A stretch of 64,000 nt of DNA from the NCBI GenBank assembly GCA_030674185.1, contig JAPXFY010000026.1, forward strand, positions 53,962,712 to 54,026,711. The letters are read 5' to 3'. A program made the translations under genes and the position numbers. The notes beneath the pieces are model-generated. The model was given only the letters and a program-made list of their open reading frames with translations. It was not told where the DNA came from and searched no databases. Positions 12,482 through 24,035 of the stretch are shown here, piece by piece (positions within the stretch are counted from its first letter, which is position 1; the number at the start of each line of letters is the position of its first letter). Source of the stretch: Monoplex corrugatus (lineage: Eukaryota; Mollusca; Gastropoda; Littorinimorpha; Ranellidae).

Positions 12482-13645
12482 AATAATAATAATAATTAAT
12501 AATTATAATAATAATAATAATAATTAATAATTACAATATTTATATAGCGCAAAATCTCGACAAAATCAAATCTAAGCGCTGAAACAGACACACACGCACG
12601 CACGCACACACACACACGCATGGCTATAAATGGGGAGAAAGAATAAAAGCAATAAAAGCAATGGAAAATTATAGAGAGCATATCATATACAATTATATAT
12701 TATAACAAAGTGATTCCCCTCCGAGCGGAGACAGGCTGCAGAGGGGGGTTGAGTGAGGTTAGGATTTTATGCAGAGGAGAAAAGGTGAGTTTTGAGAGCG
12801 GACTTGAAGGAGACAAAAGTAGGTTGCTGACGGACTGAGAGAGGAAGTTTGTTCCAGGAGAGTGGACCAGAAACAGAGAAGGCTCGTGGACCATAGGTAT
12901 TGAGCTTAGTGCGTGGAAAGCGAAAAGTCAGAGGATTGGAGGCAGAGCGGAGGGTATGTGAGGGAACACAGATCTCAAGTAGGCTTGACAGGTAATTGGG
13001 GGCTGCGTTATTGAGGCTTTTGTAGCACATGGTGTCTAGTTTGTACTGTATGCGCTTTGATACAGGGAGCCAGTGAAGTTGTGCCAGGAGAGGAGATATG
13101 TGGTCAGCTTTTTTCTTTTTGAGTACAAGGCGTACAGCATTGTTTTGAATGCGCTGTAGGATGTGAATGGTGGAGGCAGGAAGACCAGACAGGAGTGAAT
13201 TGCAATAGTCAATGCGAGACATTATGAAGGAGAGAACGAGTTTTGCAGTTGTTTCGACAGAGAGATACTTCCTGATCAGGCTTATACGATGGAGATGATA
13301 GTAGCAAGATCTGGCAGTTTGAGAGACAAAGTTGTTCATGGAGAGGGTAGAGTCAATGCAGACACCAAGGTTTTTAGCTGAATCAGAAATTGGGACTGAT
13401 GTGTTACATAATGGGAGAGAAAGAGGCAGCTGAGAAAGTTTCTGACGGGTGCCAATGAGGATAGCTTCTGTCTTGTCGTCATTAAGCTGAAGTTTATTGA
13501 ACGTCATCCAGTTCTTAATGTCCGAGTAACACTCAGTGGTGCGAGTCAACAGGCGCTGTATATTATCAGGTGAGTCACTGTCTTGAAGTTGGGTGTCATC
13601 AGCATAGAAGTGGTGTTTTATAGAGTGGGAGTTGATGATGAGTTG
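12482..13645 (-). mobile_element. LINE-A copy, 5'-truncated, sense to PRPF38B
   Basis: The 3' end is at the left: ATT repeats, then the reverse complement of GCGCTATATAAAT, then a short CA/CGCA array at about 12585-12620, then the C-terminal RT region. A minus-strand frame at 12767-13549 runs from just after the YADD box (readable near 13590) to the final SSA stop without interruption. Its 5' breakpoint near 13645 abuts a different RTE fragment. It lies in a PRPF38B intron. Confidence 0.9.
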
Positions 13646-14215
13646 GAATCTCTTATAATGGTGACAGTGGTTCTCCAGGTCTCAGCTCCATAAAGACAGA
13701 CTAGTTTCATGATGGTATCGGAAGGTCCTGATGTTGATGCTGGTTGTCAGATCAGTGGATCTCCAAGGACATGTTCTTCAGCTGGCGAAAAGCCACCTTT
13801 GCCTTGCCATTTCAAGTTCTGATGTCAGCATCTGTCCCACCCTATCAATGGTGCTGCCAAGGTAGGTGAAACTCTCCACCTCTTCTAGCACCTCATCCTT
13901 CAGCATAATGGGTGTTGTATTTCCTGCACTGACATGAAGGATCTTGCCCTCCCTACATGGACGATGAGGCTTAGACCAGCTGCAGTTTCTGCAATGGTTC
14001 AGTCTTTTCCAGCATCTACTATTGGGTAGGGGAGACGTGGGTCAGATCACTTGCAAAGTCAAGGTCATCCAGCCACATCAAAAGCATCCACAGGTATCTT
14101 GGGATGCTATTTTGCTTCTGGGTTGCAGACGGCTTCATAACCTGATGCACTGCAAGCAGAAAAAGTGACAGCAAGCACCCTTGCCTCACTCCCATAACTT
14201 ACTTGTGGACATTTG
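13646..14215 (-). mobile_element. RTE-type LINE fragment, separate family
   Basis: Read on the minus strand, this gives broken RT C-terminal blocks: LDDLDFA-like sequence near 14060, a SFTYLGSTI-like block near 13870 and YGAETWRTTV near 13690. Many frameshifts are present. It is directly joined to the 5' end of the LINE-A copy on its left. Confidence 0.65.
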
Positions 14216-14302
14216 TATAAACTAAAATACAAAAATGAGAGGATAAAAATGCATGATTACCGTTATAAAAACAATATTTGATCAATATGCATGCACACTT
14301 AC

Positions 14303-14371
14303 CCCACCGCACATTCCTGTCTGGCCTGCTGTCTTTCGGCTGCCTTTTTCCCAGGGTTCCAAGTGGGACAC
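14303..14371 (-). CDS. PRPF38B: PRPF38B exon b
   Basis: A 69-nt, 23-codon exon reading VSHLEPWEKGSRK, then TAGQTGMCGG. The acceptor (tgtgaacag) is above 14371 and a perfect GTAAGT donor is below 14303. It is in phase 0 on both sides. This is the linker between the N-terminal helix pair and the central core of PRP38 proteins; EPWEKG and GMCGG are hallmark pieces. It is too short for ordinary ORF scanning and was found by following the protein from the neighbouring exons. Confidence 0.93.
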
Positions 14372-16024
14372 CTGTTCACACAACAAATTCAATTTTTCAA
14401 ATTGTGTTTTTTCCCAGTTAGTATCAAAATCAATCACATAGGCTAGCCAAAGAAAAATCAATCACATTACCAAAGAAATAAAGTGCTGACATGCTGTAGC
14501 CAAACCATTCCTTGTCGCGTAAATGAACGATTATATCAACTCTCTTGCTCTTTCAATTTACCACCAGTCTTTTGCAGGAAGATGGTAATAAGGAAGAGGG
14601 AGTGAAAGGGTTTTATAAGTCTGGACAAGGAAAAAACACTTTGTTAACACGATTTTATTTTATTTATTTTATTTTTTTTTAACCAAGCACTATTTATTCA
14701 TTTCTTATTTTATTTATTCTGTCTGCTGTGCCAGGTGTTGCAGGGAGATGGGAAGTTAAGGATCTGCAGCTACACAGGAAACCTGGCACAGTCATGTTGT
14801 AAATGTGGAGTGTACCTGCCACTCTATCTAGCCAGTGTCACTGTGGTCTTTCCCAGGCTCTGAAGCCTGATCATTTAGGCTTGAGCGCCTGGAGTAATTG
14901 TTGAAATTGTGTTTTTCCAACCATCTGTTAGATCTCCTCATTTTCAATTATATCTCTTTTGGTGTTGATTCTTGACTGAATCACAAAGTACAACAGTACT
15001 AATCAAGACACATGCCAGATTCTTGACAAAATCAGAAAGTACAATAGTATTGATCAAGAAATTTTCAGATTCTTTACTGAATCGGAAAGTACAATAGTAC
15101 TGTCATCATATGATCAAGTTTGATAGAACAAACTGCTGCAGTTGAAAGTTTTCATTTGGGCCAATAAGCACTGCTTCAACAGTATCTCTATTCAATTGTT
15201 GCCTATCTGATATTATCCAGCTCTGGATTTCAACATAACTAAGTAATCAGAAGTTTCAGAAAGAAGATTAAATGGGTTTCAGGAGATCAATGGTTGTAGG
15301 GCTGGGGGGAATCAGTGATATTTGAATTTTGATGTTATAGTGGCTGATGACACTGAAAAGTGGCAAGATGTAGTGGGAAAAGGATTGGCCCAGGTACAGA
15401 ACCTTGGGTAAAGTGTTGAGTGTAAAGAGAACCGTGGGGGGCCCCCACATACAAATTTAATTGGCAGGGACTTGGACTCATTAACCATGACCGACTGGAA
15501 AGCCATCAGTCATGTATGACAGAAACCAAGAAAGACCATTCCTTGGATTCCAAATTATATTTCAAATGAAAAAGATGGATGCTATCAAAAGCAAACGATG
15601 ACAGAAAGGAGGATCAAAAAGAATAAGAACTGGTAGTGGTACAGAAATTTGGCCACAGTCAGCTGAAAGCAACAATTATTCACAAGAATGACGGCAGTTT
15701 CAGTGCTGTTGTCAGAATCAGAGAATGATAAATAGGTTGGAAAGGATACTAAACAAAGACTGCTAGCTGGAAGAGGATCATTAAGCGGTTTCAAAACCAT
15801 TTTGATTTTCTTGATTACTTTGAAAGGAATGGCAGATTGGAGACACAACAAGAATAGCCAACTGGGTTGGACTCTGGAATTGCAGTAAAAGGCTATCAAA
15901 TCATTTTACTCTTTTCAACAACAAAATTCATGTATTCCCTTTCACAATAGAACAAACCACAAACTGACAAACAGTAGTGTTTTAAATCAAATCAACAATG
16001 ATTAAGCAAAACGAAAGTACTAAC
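14372..16024. other. PRPF38B intron, no clear feature
   Basis: Contains a T-rich run near 14650-14700 and several short direct echoes of 'gattcttgactgaatc...agtacaatagtac' at 14960-15110, a weak local tandem duplication. I see no gene or identifiable element. Confidence 0.45.
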
Positions 16025-16180
16025 CTTATAATAGATCTCATCAATGACTTCATGGTAGGTTTTGAGTTCAAACAATTGGACCTTGAAATACGGTGAGGAC
16101 TGGATATTGGTCAGAACCAGGGTATTGAGGTTCATCGTTTTGTCATTACCCCACAGAGTCAAGGGATTGTTAGGCGGCAT
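16025..16180 (-). CDS. PRPF38B: PRPF38B exon a with predicted start codon
   Basis: This exon begins with ATG at 16180 and gives 52 codons. They contain LWGNDKTMNLNTLVLTNI, SSPYFKVQLFELK and TYHEVIDEIYYK, the N-terminal helices of the PRPF38B fold. The donor GTTAGT follows in phase 0. An acceptor (tctcttcag) lies 9 nt upstream of the ATG, so the transcript starts in at least one earlier, probably non-coding exon above 16189. Only about 8 residues precede the conserved LWGN block, so the N-terminus is shorter than that of vertebrate PRPF38B, unless upstream exon sequence is also coding. Together the four exons encode about 145 residues of the conserved domain. Confidence 0.92.
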
Positions 16181-16189
16181 CTTGCTTTC

Positions 16190-16603
16190 CTGAAGAGAAA
16201 AGACAGAATAATGTTAAAAAGACAGAATAATGTTAACACAGCCAGATACCAATAGGGAGATGGTCTCCAGACTGCTCATCAGCCAGGATCTTGTGCGTCA
16301 CTGCGTATCAGCTATGTACATACCTTTCATATGCTTTATAAACCTAGTCCTAACCTTTACCCTTATTGTAACCCTCTGATCTTCTAAGAGTTACATGTCA
16401 GTGCAGCATTAACTACAAATGAATTCATTTAGACACTTGATTAAAATGTTAACTCAAACTGAAAGTTAATCCTAACCCCACCCCAAACTCCCACACTGAA
16501 TCTCATTTATCATCTCATCTGAAAAACAGACATCCAGATCACAATTCCAAATCTGAAAATGGGGAAAACTGAGTTGAAGTTCATTGAAAGCCTCAAAATA
16601 CAT
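16190..16603. other. Upstream intron of PRPF38B
   Basis: Intronic on the assumption of an upstream leader exon. No feature was recognised except the ATACAT target copy at 16598-16603. Confidence 0.4.
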
Positions 16604-17180
16604 CAGTGGTGCAGATCCTTCTAAAAGTCAAGGGTTTTCATACCCCCACTAAAAACAACTTGAGGGTTTTCATACCCCCAATAATTTTTTTAGGGGGTTT
16701 TCATACCCTTTGCCAAAATTTCTGGGGGTATGAGCCACCGATGCAAAGACTCGGTATTTTGTTTTCCCAAGTGATTTTTTGGCCTAATGGTTTAAATAAA
16801 TTAAATTATAAAAAAGCAAGCAGCATGGCCTTCTACTAAATTAGAATAAAGATCAACTCTTTACAGTGACACATGCCAGTTTCCACACTGATGTAATGCC
16901 CGACCCCAACGCTGCATGTGCCGCGGCGGGCAAGCTAAGCGATGTCGGTCGCGTCGTTAGCTTGCCCGCCGCGGCTAGGCGAGCAAACGGAGCGATAGGT
17001 CTATACCCCCACGGCTCAAAACCTTTACGTGATGAGACCGGCAGAGGAAAAATGCTTACGTGACCATACCCTCAAGACGACAAAGTCTTACGTGTTCATA
17101 CCCTTTTGACATAATTTTTGTACGTGATTTCCATCTTCCTTACGTGATTTACCCCCATCTCTACGTGATCTGCACCCCTG
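16604..17180. mobile_element. hAT-like non-autonomous DNA transposon with hairpin and ACGTGA array
   Basis: The ends are inverted: CAGTGGTGCAGATC on the left and GATCTGCACCCCTG on the right. The direct repeat ATACAT flanks both sides (16598-16603 and 17181-17186). The left third repeats 'gggttttcataccccc' three to four times. The centre holds a GC-rich 19-bp perfect hairpin (16920-16938 with 16957-16975). The right third has about six spaced ACGTGA/ACGTGT motifs. No transposase is encoded. The CAG-type end suggests hAT, but only 6 of the usual 8 target bases match, so the superfamily is tentative. Confidence 0.7.
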
Positions 17181-17412
17181 ATACATAGAAAATGTATAGA
17201 GCAGAGGTGAAGGCTTTTGTTACTATGTAAAAATTTATAGGATCTATTTTTAAATACCAAAGTCCTTAATCTTAAAGTTGACTAACTTTTAAAAAAAAAT
17301 TCATTAAGATATAAATTAAATTATCACTGTTATGTGCCATGCTACATACTGTTGGTGACCATGACCTTCCAATTATGAATCTTTAGTCAAACTCAAAGCA
17401 AGTCTATCTGTT

Positions 17413-18540
17413 ACCTTTCTGTCCTCATCCACTCTGCAAAACTAATATTTTCTCCTAGGGTCTATCTCAGTATCTGATGTTCTTTTTTCCTCTAGCGTTC
17501 CTCTTGTGACCAGAGATTCAAATTTCTCTCACTTCATGTCCTATAAGTGTTGCTCGTCTCTTCCTAATCTTCTTCATTAATGTTCTTTTTGTGTTTGCTT
17601 CTTTCAAGACTGTCTCATTTGTTTTCTTTGCTGTCCATAGAACTGATTAATATTCTCCTCAAAAACATGTTTCAGCAGCCTCAATCTTGTTCCGACTTAG
17701 CTTGATGATTGTCCAGGCTTTGGATCTATGTAACAATTACACTATTGCCATTGGTTTTATATAACTCTGAAGAACTATTTTTCTGATGTTAACTGATAAG
17801 CATTTGTTGGTAAGAATGTTTTTCATTTCTTTAATACTGTTTTAGTTTGGCCAGTTCTGCTCGATGAAATATTTCTAACGTGCATCTGTCATCTGGTAGA
17901 TGAGTGTTCCCAGATATTTAAACTTAACTTGTCTTCATGATGTGCCACTTGCTGTCACTTTACATGAGAATTTATTTTTACTATTCAGTTCTAGCCCTTT
18001 AATTTCTGCTTTTTATTTACATTGTATTCACTACATTTTGAAGGTCTTTTTCATTTTCTGCAATTAGAAGTTGCCATCTACATAACAAAGACTGTTTATC
18101 ATTTTTACTCCGACCTTTATCCCAGGGCACTTTCTAGGTTTCTCATGTTTTTCACTGTATAATCTGGTGACAAACCACATCCCTGCGTACCCCTCTTTTC
18201 ATGTTTTGAAAAGAGCGTGTATTATTTTTTACTCTAATTGCTGCTTGTTCACAATACATATTTCTCATTATTCTTATATCTTTTCCGTCTATACTGAACT
18301 TTTCCAGTTGGTTGATCAATTCTTTGCGGCTTACCCAATCAAAAGCCTTGGTATACTCAACAAAACATAGGCCTAATTACAATTTCTTATTTTACTCAAC
18401 TAATCTTTCTATGAAAGTTCTTAGGATGTATATGGCATTTATTAGTTCCTGTCCCATCAACGAATCCACATTGTTCTGATTTTCTGTTTTGATTCTGTTC
18501 CTTGTCCTCATAATGATTATTCTGAACAGAATCCTTCATC
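17413..18540 (-). mobile_element. LINE-B (RTE-like) copy, RT plus tail, decayed
   Basis: On the minus strand from right to left: an RT finger block (NAIYILRTFIERLV), motif A as CFVEYTKAFDWVSRKELINQLE, a motif B-like GVRRD.., thumb fragments, and the C-terminal tail that matches the 3' parts of the other LINE-B copies. Multiple stops and indels are present. It lacks the endonuclease. Confidence 0.75.
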
Positions 18541-18649
18541 TAGAAGATACATTTTCTGTACTGATTATTCCTGCAGTTTATGAGACCTCCAGCAAAGACA
18601 GTAAAGGAGAAACACTTAGGCTACTGATTAAGCCTATTTATTAGCCTTC

Positions 18650-19610
18650 AGCAAAATTGTTTAGGCTTATCATGTTCTAGTTTACTTAATGTTTTTCACA
18701 TACTTAAGCTTGCTAATTACTTGGAGTCTGCATGTGGTAAAGTAAAGGCAATAATTCAACAACTACGAAAGGGGAATTGTTTCAGAAGTCTCAGATATTA
18801 AAGGTCATCAAGGGAGTTAATTAATTATTGGGTTAGTCACACTCACAATGAGCATTGCTGCATTATAACTAATCATAGATTTTCATAATAATACCTGCAA
18901 CCTGTATGTGATGAATTACAAACCAGAATTCCATCAATGGTAGTAGCAGTTAAAATAGCTTTATGGCTGTTATGTGATGCTTTTTAAGATCACTCAATTA
19001 ACTAACTACTGAATTAATTACCAAAACTTCTGTGACTATTTCTTTTGTTTTGTTAGATAATACCTGGAGTGTGTATATGGCATATCATGTAAAAATTCCA
19101 ACCATTACTAGTATTAGTATTACAATTTACATATGTTATATTGGTTTTAAGACTCTTAGGTGATGATTTTTTTTTAGCTTGTTAAGGCAGAGCTGTTATG
19201 AAGGAAGTTAAAACAATTTAATGACTGTGACACAATGTTTTTTAAGCTTATTAAGTTGATTAATTACTGTATTAGTTACCACAGCTGTTATGACCAGTAC
19301 TTTTTAAGTGATACACAGAGTCTGTGTAGATAATTACATGCCTCATTTACAGAGGCTTTAGGACTCTCATGTGTTTTTTTTTTCAAAGCTGGTTTAAGTG
19401 ATTAGGCCTAATCAATCATGGGGCTGATTACCGAAACTATTAATATTATGACTAATCATCATTCAGGGTTTTCATGATGAGTAATAACTTGATTCTGTCT
19501 GTGACAAATCAAATGCCAAAATTCCAGCTATTACAGAAGTTGTAATGATTTTAGTACTTTCATGCACTTTTTCTTAAGAGCTGGTTTGGTTATTATCAGC
19601 ACCATTTCAT
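18650..19610. repeat. Diverged tandem repeat, unit about 172 bp
   Basis: The block 'taatacctggagtctgtatgtgg..aaattcc' recurs near 18711, 18887, 19058, 19308 and 19480. In the later copies it is followed by a similar 'gact-ctyatgtgatg-tttttt-agctg' block. Spacings are 176, 171, 250 and 172 bases. Copies are diverged, so alignment is by eye. Confidence 0.55.
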
Positions 19611-19846
19611 CAACTCGAGAATACTTTGTGCATGTGAAGGCCTTTCTGGTAATATTCAGGTTTTGGTTCTTGGTTTAGTCTTTGCTTGCAAAGTCATTTT
19701 ACTTTACATTCACAAAATGTTGACATTTGTGAACTGATCACAGTTTCTGCTATAGATGCGAGCCATGTGTAAAATGGCCAAAATTTATTATTTCAGAAAT
19801 TCTTAACTTTCGTTACTGTCCACCGAACGAAAACATTTTATACCAT

Positions 19847-19965
19847 TGAAAAGCATGCCTTAATACTCGTACTTGAGCAAATATGCTTGTCTATTTTTTT
19901 AAATAAAATTTTGAATTCTGAGTCATCGTCCAGGAAATTTTTTAATTTGTTAATGCTGTTAGTAA
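19847..19965 (-). mobile_element. CR1-like LINE-D C-terminal fragment, inverted
   Basis: Nearly identical to the reverse complement of 21541-21660. It encodes on the minus strand the final residues of that LINE fragment (FLDDDSEFKIL region). Confidence 0.8.
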
Positions 19966-19971
19966 AGTAAG

Positions 19972-20320
19972 GAAGGAAAGATATTTATTCAGCACTGTAG
20001 TACTACTAACACAAGAAAATGTTCTTTTTCACATCGAGTAGCCCCTTTGTGGAATAAACTCCCAACTAACATAAAATTTGCACAAGATACTAACACAGTA
20101 ACAGTAACAAATTCAAGAATTTTTTGGACGAAATTCCAAAATTTAAAGAACTTTTCTTCGATTATGATGATTAAAGGCCTGATTAGGCTTGTGCAAACAA
20201 AAAGATAATGCGCATTAACACCTGTTTTATAAATAGTTGAGAAAGAGGGGACGTAAATAGGACGAAAGGACTAGGCGATTGAAGGCCAGTCCCAACTACT
20301 ACTACTACCATAGTGGTACT
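19972..20320 (+). mobile_element. CR1-like LINE-D 3' end fragment
   Basis: The plus strand translates to TNTRKCSFSHRVAPLWNKLP, the generic 'xLWNxLP' block near the end of CR1-group reverse transcriptases. Non-coding sequence and an ACT-repeat tail (actactactacca) follow, as at 21.73-21.77 kb. Confidence 0.7.
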
Positions 20321-20946
20321 TTGTTTTTTCTTTTCAGTGATGCTAATTATATGGACCTATTTACAAAAAAACCCACCTGTCATAGATGATAGACATACCT
20401 AGGTCACTAGCCTAGGTGAGAGGTCTTGCGTAAACTTGGTTAAGTGCCTTTCGTCACTCACTCACTGTGACTGTCGGCGAAAACCTTTTCATACATCTGT
20501 TAAGCTTTTTTCCTATGTGCAGTGATATCAACAATGTCATTATTTAAAAAAATGTTGTCAAATAGCAGGTTACACACCCCTAACTAGTACTGTAACCCAA
20601 TACCTTGGGTAGTGACAGTGAGTGATATAACTCGTTTTGGCCTAGTCAGCTAGTGGCTAGTCGTTCTTCAAATCGAAGACGAATGAAGTTTTCTTTCAAC
20701 CAAGGCGTGAACGTAACAATACCCATGGAAACAGGTACAAAATTGTAAATTTTCTTTCAATTACAATAAAAACAACATGCAATACGCTACCTTTTGGGGG
20801 GGAAATGTACGTACAGTAGTATTGGTAGTTCTAAATATTCTCAGCACACAACTGACAACGTTGAAACAATTCAATCAGACTTAACCGGATGTATATAGCG
20901 CCCCCACTGTAGCAGTGACAGACATCCGTTTGTAGGCCTAGGCCTA
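20321..20946. other. Gap; possible PRPF38B promoter region at the right end
   Basis: No open frame. Near 20880-20915 the sequence has an ETS-like CCGGATGT, a TATATA and GCGCCCCC. These would suit a promoter firing leftward into PRPF38B, but no leader exon could be fixed. Confidence 0.25.
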
Positions 20947-21246
20947 GTGGGCCTTGCTTTGCTAGATGGTCGGAGCATCGAAAGGCAACAGACCCCAGCG
21001 TGGAAAATATGGATGGGACAGGCAGAAGAATCCATTCACCATGTGTGTCAACTGACAGAACTCAATGGGACAGAGGAATGGGGAAAAACATCCAAACCAT
21101 TAAAAAAAATCCATAGAAAGCAATCACTCCCAAAAAATCTGGTGAGACACTCACACTGTCGAGAATGGCCAGAACGGAAAGCAGATGAAGAAATTCAGCT
21201 ACTCATGGAGCAACAAAGTTGCAACCCCAAAGTCGTAATCATATAG
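20947..21246 (+). pseudogene. Unidentified open frame, possibly LINE-related
   Basis: A 99-codon frame containing DGRSIERQQTPAWKIWM and later charged helices. The opening recalls pre-RT segments ('..PAWKxRxE..') of some LINE polyproteins, but this is weak. It lies next to LINE-D and LINE-B fragments, so a transposon origin is more likely than a host gene. No domain is recognised. Confidence 0.3.
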
Positions 21247-21317
21247 GCCTACGCTGATGGTTCGATAACTAGTAACATGACCTTGGGGAGAGAAACTTCT
21301 TGTATTGGCACAGATGA

Positions 21318-21770
21318 ATGAGGGTTGGGGGGGGGGGGGGGGATTTGATACAGGTATACAAAATAATGAATGGGATGGATAAGTTATCAGTTGAAACATT
21401 TTTTTCCTTTCCACAAGCTAGTATAACAAGGAATGCAGAAGGCAAAATATCTGTTAAACAAACAAATACTAACACAAGAGCGTTTTCTTTTTCTAACAGA
21501 GATGTTAAATTGTGGAATACAATTCCTTTTGAAATTAAATTTACTAACAGCACTAACAAATTAAAAAAATTCCTGGACGATGACTCAGAATTCAAAATTT
21601 TATTTAAAAAAAATAGACAAGCATATTTGCTCAAGTACGAGTATTAAGGCATGCTTTTCAGACCCCAAAGAAAAGCGTAAACACATGAAAGATCGGGCGT
21701 TAAAAGGCCGGAAGGCCTAGGCTTCGAGCCAGCTCCCGACTACTACTACTACTACTACTATATAGTAGGA
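21318..21770 (+). mobile_element. CR1-like LINE-D 3' end, best copy
   Basis: After a 17-G run the frame reads GDLIQVYKIMNGMDKLS, then RAFSFSNRDVKLWNTIPFEI and a charged C-terminus ending at 21647. This is the C-terminal domain of a CR1-group polymerase. A GC-rich 3' UTR with the small palindrome ggccggaaggcc follows, then an ACT-repeat tail. Confidence 0.8.
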
Positions 21771-21774
21771 ACAC

Positions 21775-24035
21775 CTGGTTTGAGCAGCCTAACAGAAGAA
21801 AATGAACATGGATGAGTACAGGAGATAATACTAAACATCAAATTGACTACATCCTGATACATGAAAGATTTAGAAATTCTTTAGCAAAAAACACTGCCAG
21901 ACGCAGACTGCAGCAGTGACCACAATCCTATAATTAGAAGATTTAGGCTGAAACTAAACCGAAAAAATCTAACATCAAACTAAATCTTGGACTATTAGGA
22001 CAGATGAAGCGACCCGTGAAAAAATTAACATACATGTTCTAAAACAAACCAAGTACTCTGGAGAACGTTGGTGACAGTAAGGAAGAACGGACAAAGTTGA
22101 GAAACTCGGTAGAAGTAAGCTTGTGAAGAAATCACTAGAGTTGAGAGAAAAGCGAAAAAGAACTGGATGACAAAAGAAATGTTAGGCTTGATGGAAGAAC
22201 GGAGGAAGGCAAAAGGAAAAGAGGAAGAACACAAAAAGATAAACAAGGAAATCAGGAATAGGTGCAATAAAGCTAAGGAAGTTTGGCTGGAAACAAAGTG
22301 CAAAGAATTAGAAGACCGACACAAAACAGATCCTCAATTTATGTACAGAAACATTGAAGAAATTGCCCATAGGAAAAAGATACGCACATCAATCGGTTGC
22401 TTAAAATCAGATGATGGTACGCTTATCATGGAAAAAAGACAAGATATTAGATAGATGGGGAGAGTACATAAAAGACCTTTTTTAATGATGACAGAAACGA
22501 AGAACACATTGTAAGAAAGAACGTTGAAGGACCAGCCTTAACGAAAGATGAAGTTAGAGCAGCATTGAAAAAGATGAAACCAGGAAAAGCCCCAGGACCA
22601 GTCAATATTACTACAGAAATGATTTAGCCCTAGAAGGATTCGGTGTTGAAAAAAATAAGTCCTCCTAAATGAAATTTATGACACCGGAAAAATCCCCAGA
22701 TACGTCAAAATCAATTTTCATTGCATTTCTAAAGAAAACAGGGGCTATAGAATGCGAACTCCATCGTACAATCAGCTTGATGAGCCATGTAACAAAAATC
22801 CTATTAAGAATAATCATGATTAGGACAAGGAACAAAATCAAATGAGAAATAGCAGAAGAACAGCGTGTATTTGTCGAAGGGAAAAGAACTATTAATGTCA
22901 TATACATCCTAAAAACTATCACAGAGAAGTCAGTCGAGTTGAATAAGGATTTATATTTATGCTTTGTTGATTATACCCAGGCTTTTGATCGAGTAAGACA
23001 CGAAGAATTGATCAACCAACTAGAAAGGCTCACTATTGATGGAGAAAAGATCTAAGAAAAATCAGAAGTATGTACTGGGAACGAACAGCTGCAATGAGAA
23101 TAGAAAACAATATAAGCTCTTTCCAAAATATCAAAAAAAAGGGTTGGGCAAGGTTGTGTTCTGTCACCAGATTTGTTGTCATTTTACAACGAAACCATCA
23201 TGAGAAACCTAGAAGAATGCCTTGGAATAAAGGTTGAAGGAAAAATGATAAACAACATTCGTTATGGACATGACACTGTGCTAATTGCAGAAAATGAAAA
23301 AAAATCGACAAAACCTTCTGAATGTAAGAGAAATGGAAATAAAAAGTAAAGGGCTAGAACTAAATAGCAAGAAGACTGAAGTCATAGTAATCAGTAGAAA
23401 ACATGAAATCCCCTCATGCAAAATAACAACAAATGGCACAACACTGAGACAGATAAATTTAAATATCTGGGAACGATCATCTCACCAGACGGCAGATGCA
23501 CATCAGAAATAACCAGCAGAATCGGCCAAGCGAAAACAGCATTCAAGAAGATGAAAAGCGTTCTTACCAACAAATGCCTATCGATTAACATCAGGAAGAG
23601 AGTTCTTGAATGTTATATAGAACCGATACTGTTGTAGCGTTCTGAGGCGTGGAAAATCAACACGCAAAGTCAGAAAAAAATTGAGGCAAGTGAAATATGG
23701 GTTCTCAAAAGAATGTTGAGAGTTCCATGGACAGCAAATAAAACAAACGAGACAGCCTTGAAGGAGGCAGACACAAGAAGATCATTAATAAAGAAGATTA
23801 GGAAAAGACAGGCAACATTTAAGGACATTTTTTGAGGAAAGGGGAATTAGAGCACCTGGTCACAACAGGAAAGCTGGAGGGAAAGAGAGCACCAGGCAGA
23901 CCCAGGGAGAAAATATTGGACGGACTTGTAGGGTAGCTGAGGACAGAGAAGGTGGGAGATGTAATTGCAGTGACAAGGGATATATTTGTATGGAGGGCCA
24001 CGATCGCCAACGCCATGCGGCAGGGCACATGATGA
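21775..24035 (+). mobile_element. LINE-B (RTE-like) copy: endonuclease end, RT and tail
   Basis: This is the longest plus-strand LINE-B. It opens with the end of the endonuclease (SDHNPIIRRF near 21910), then a basic linker (RKAKGKEEEHKKINKEIRNR), and RT blocks ALKKMKPGKAPGP, CFVDYTQAFDRVRHEELINQ (motif A) and VGQGCVLSPDLL (motif B). The catalytic box reads RYGHDTVLIAENE, so one of the two aspartates is His. After it come KGLELNSKKTEVIVI, KYLGTIISPDGR, an IRKRVLECYIEPILL block, and a tail ending in MRQGT with GATGATG repeats. Stops and frameshifts break it in several places, so it is inactive. Confidence 0.88.

Noticed and set aside
16900..17000. Helitron 3' end (hairpin followed by CTAG)
   Set aside because: The CTAG overlaps the hairpin stem, and the hairpin sits in the middle of an element with clear inverted ends and target duplication.
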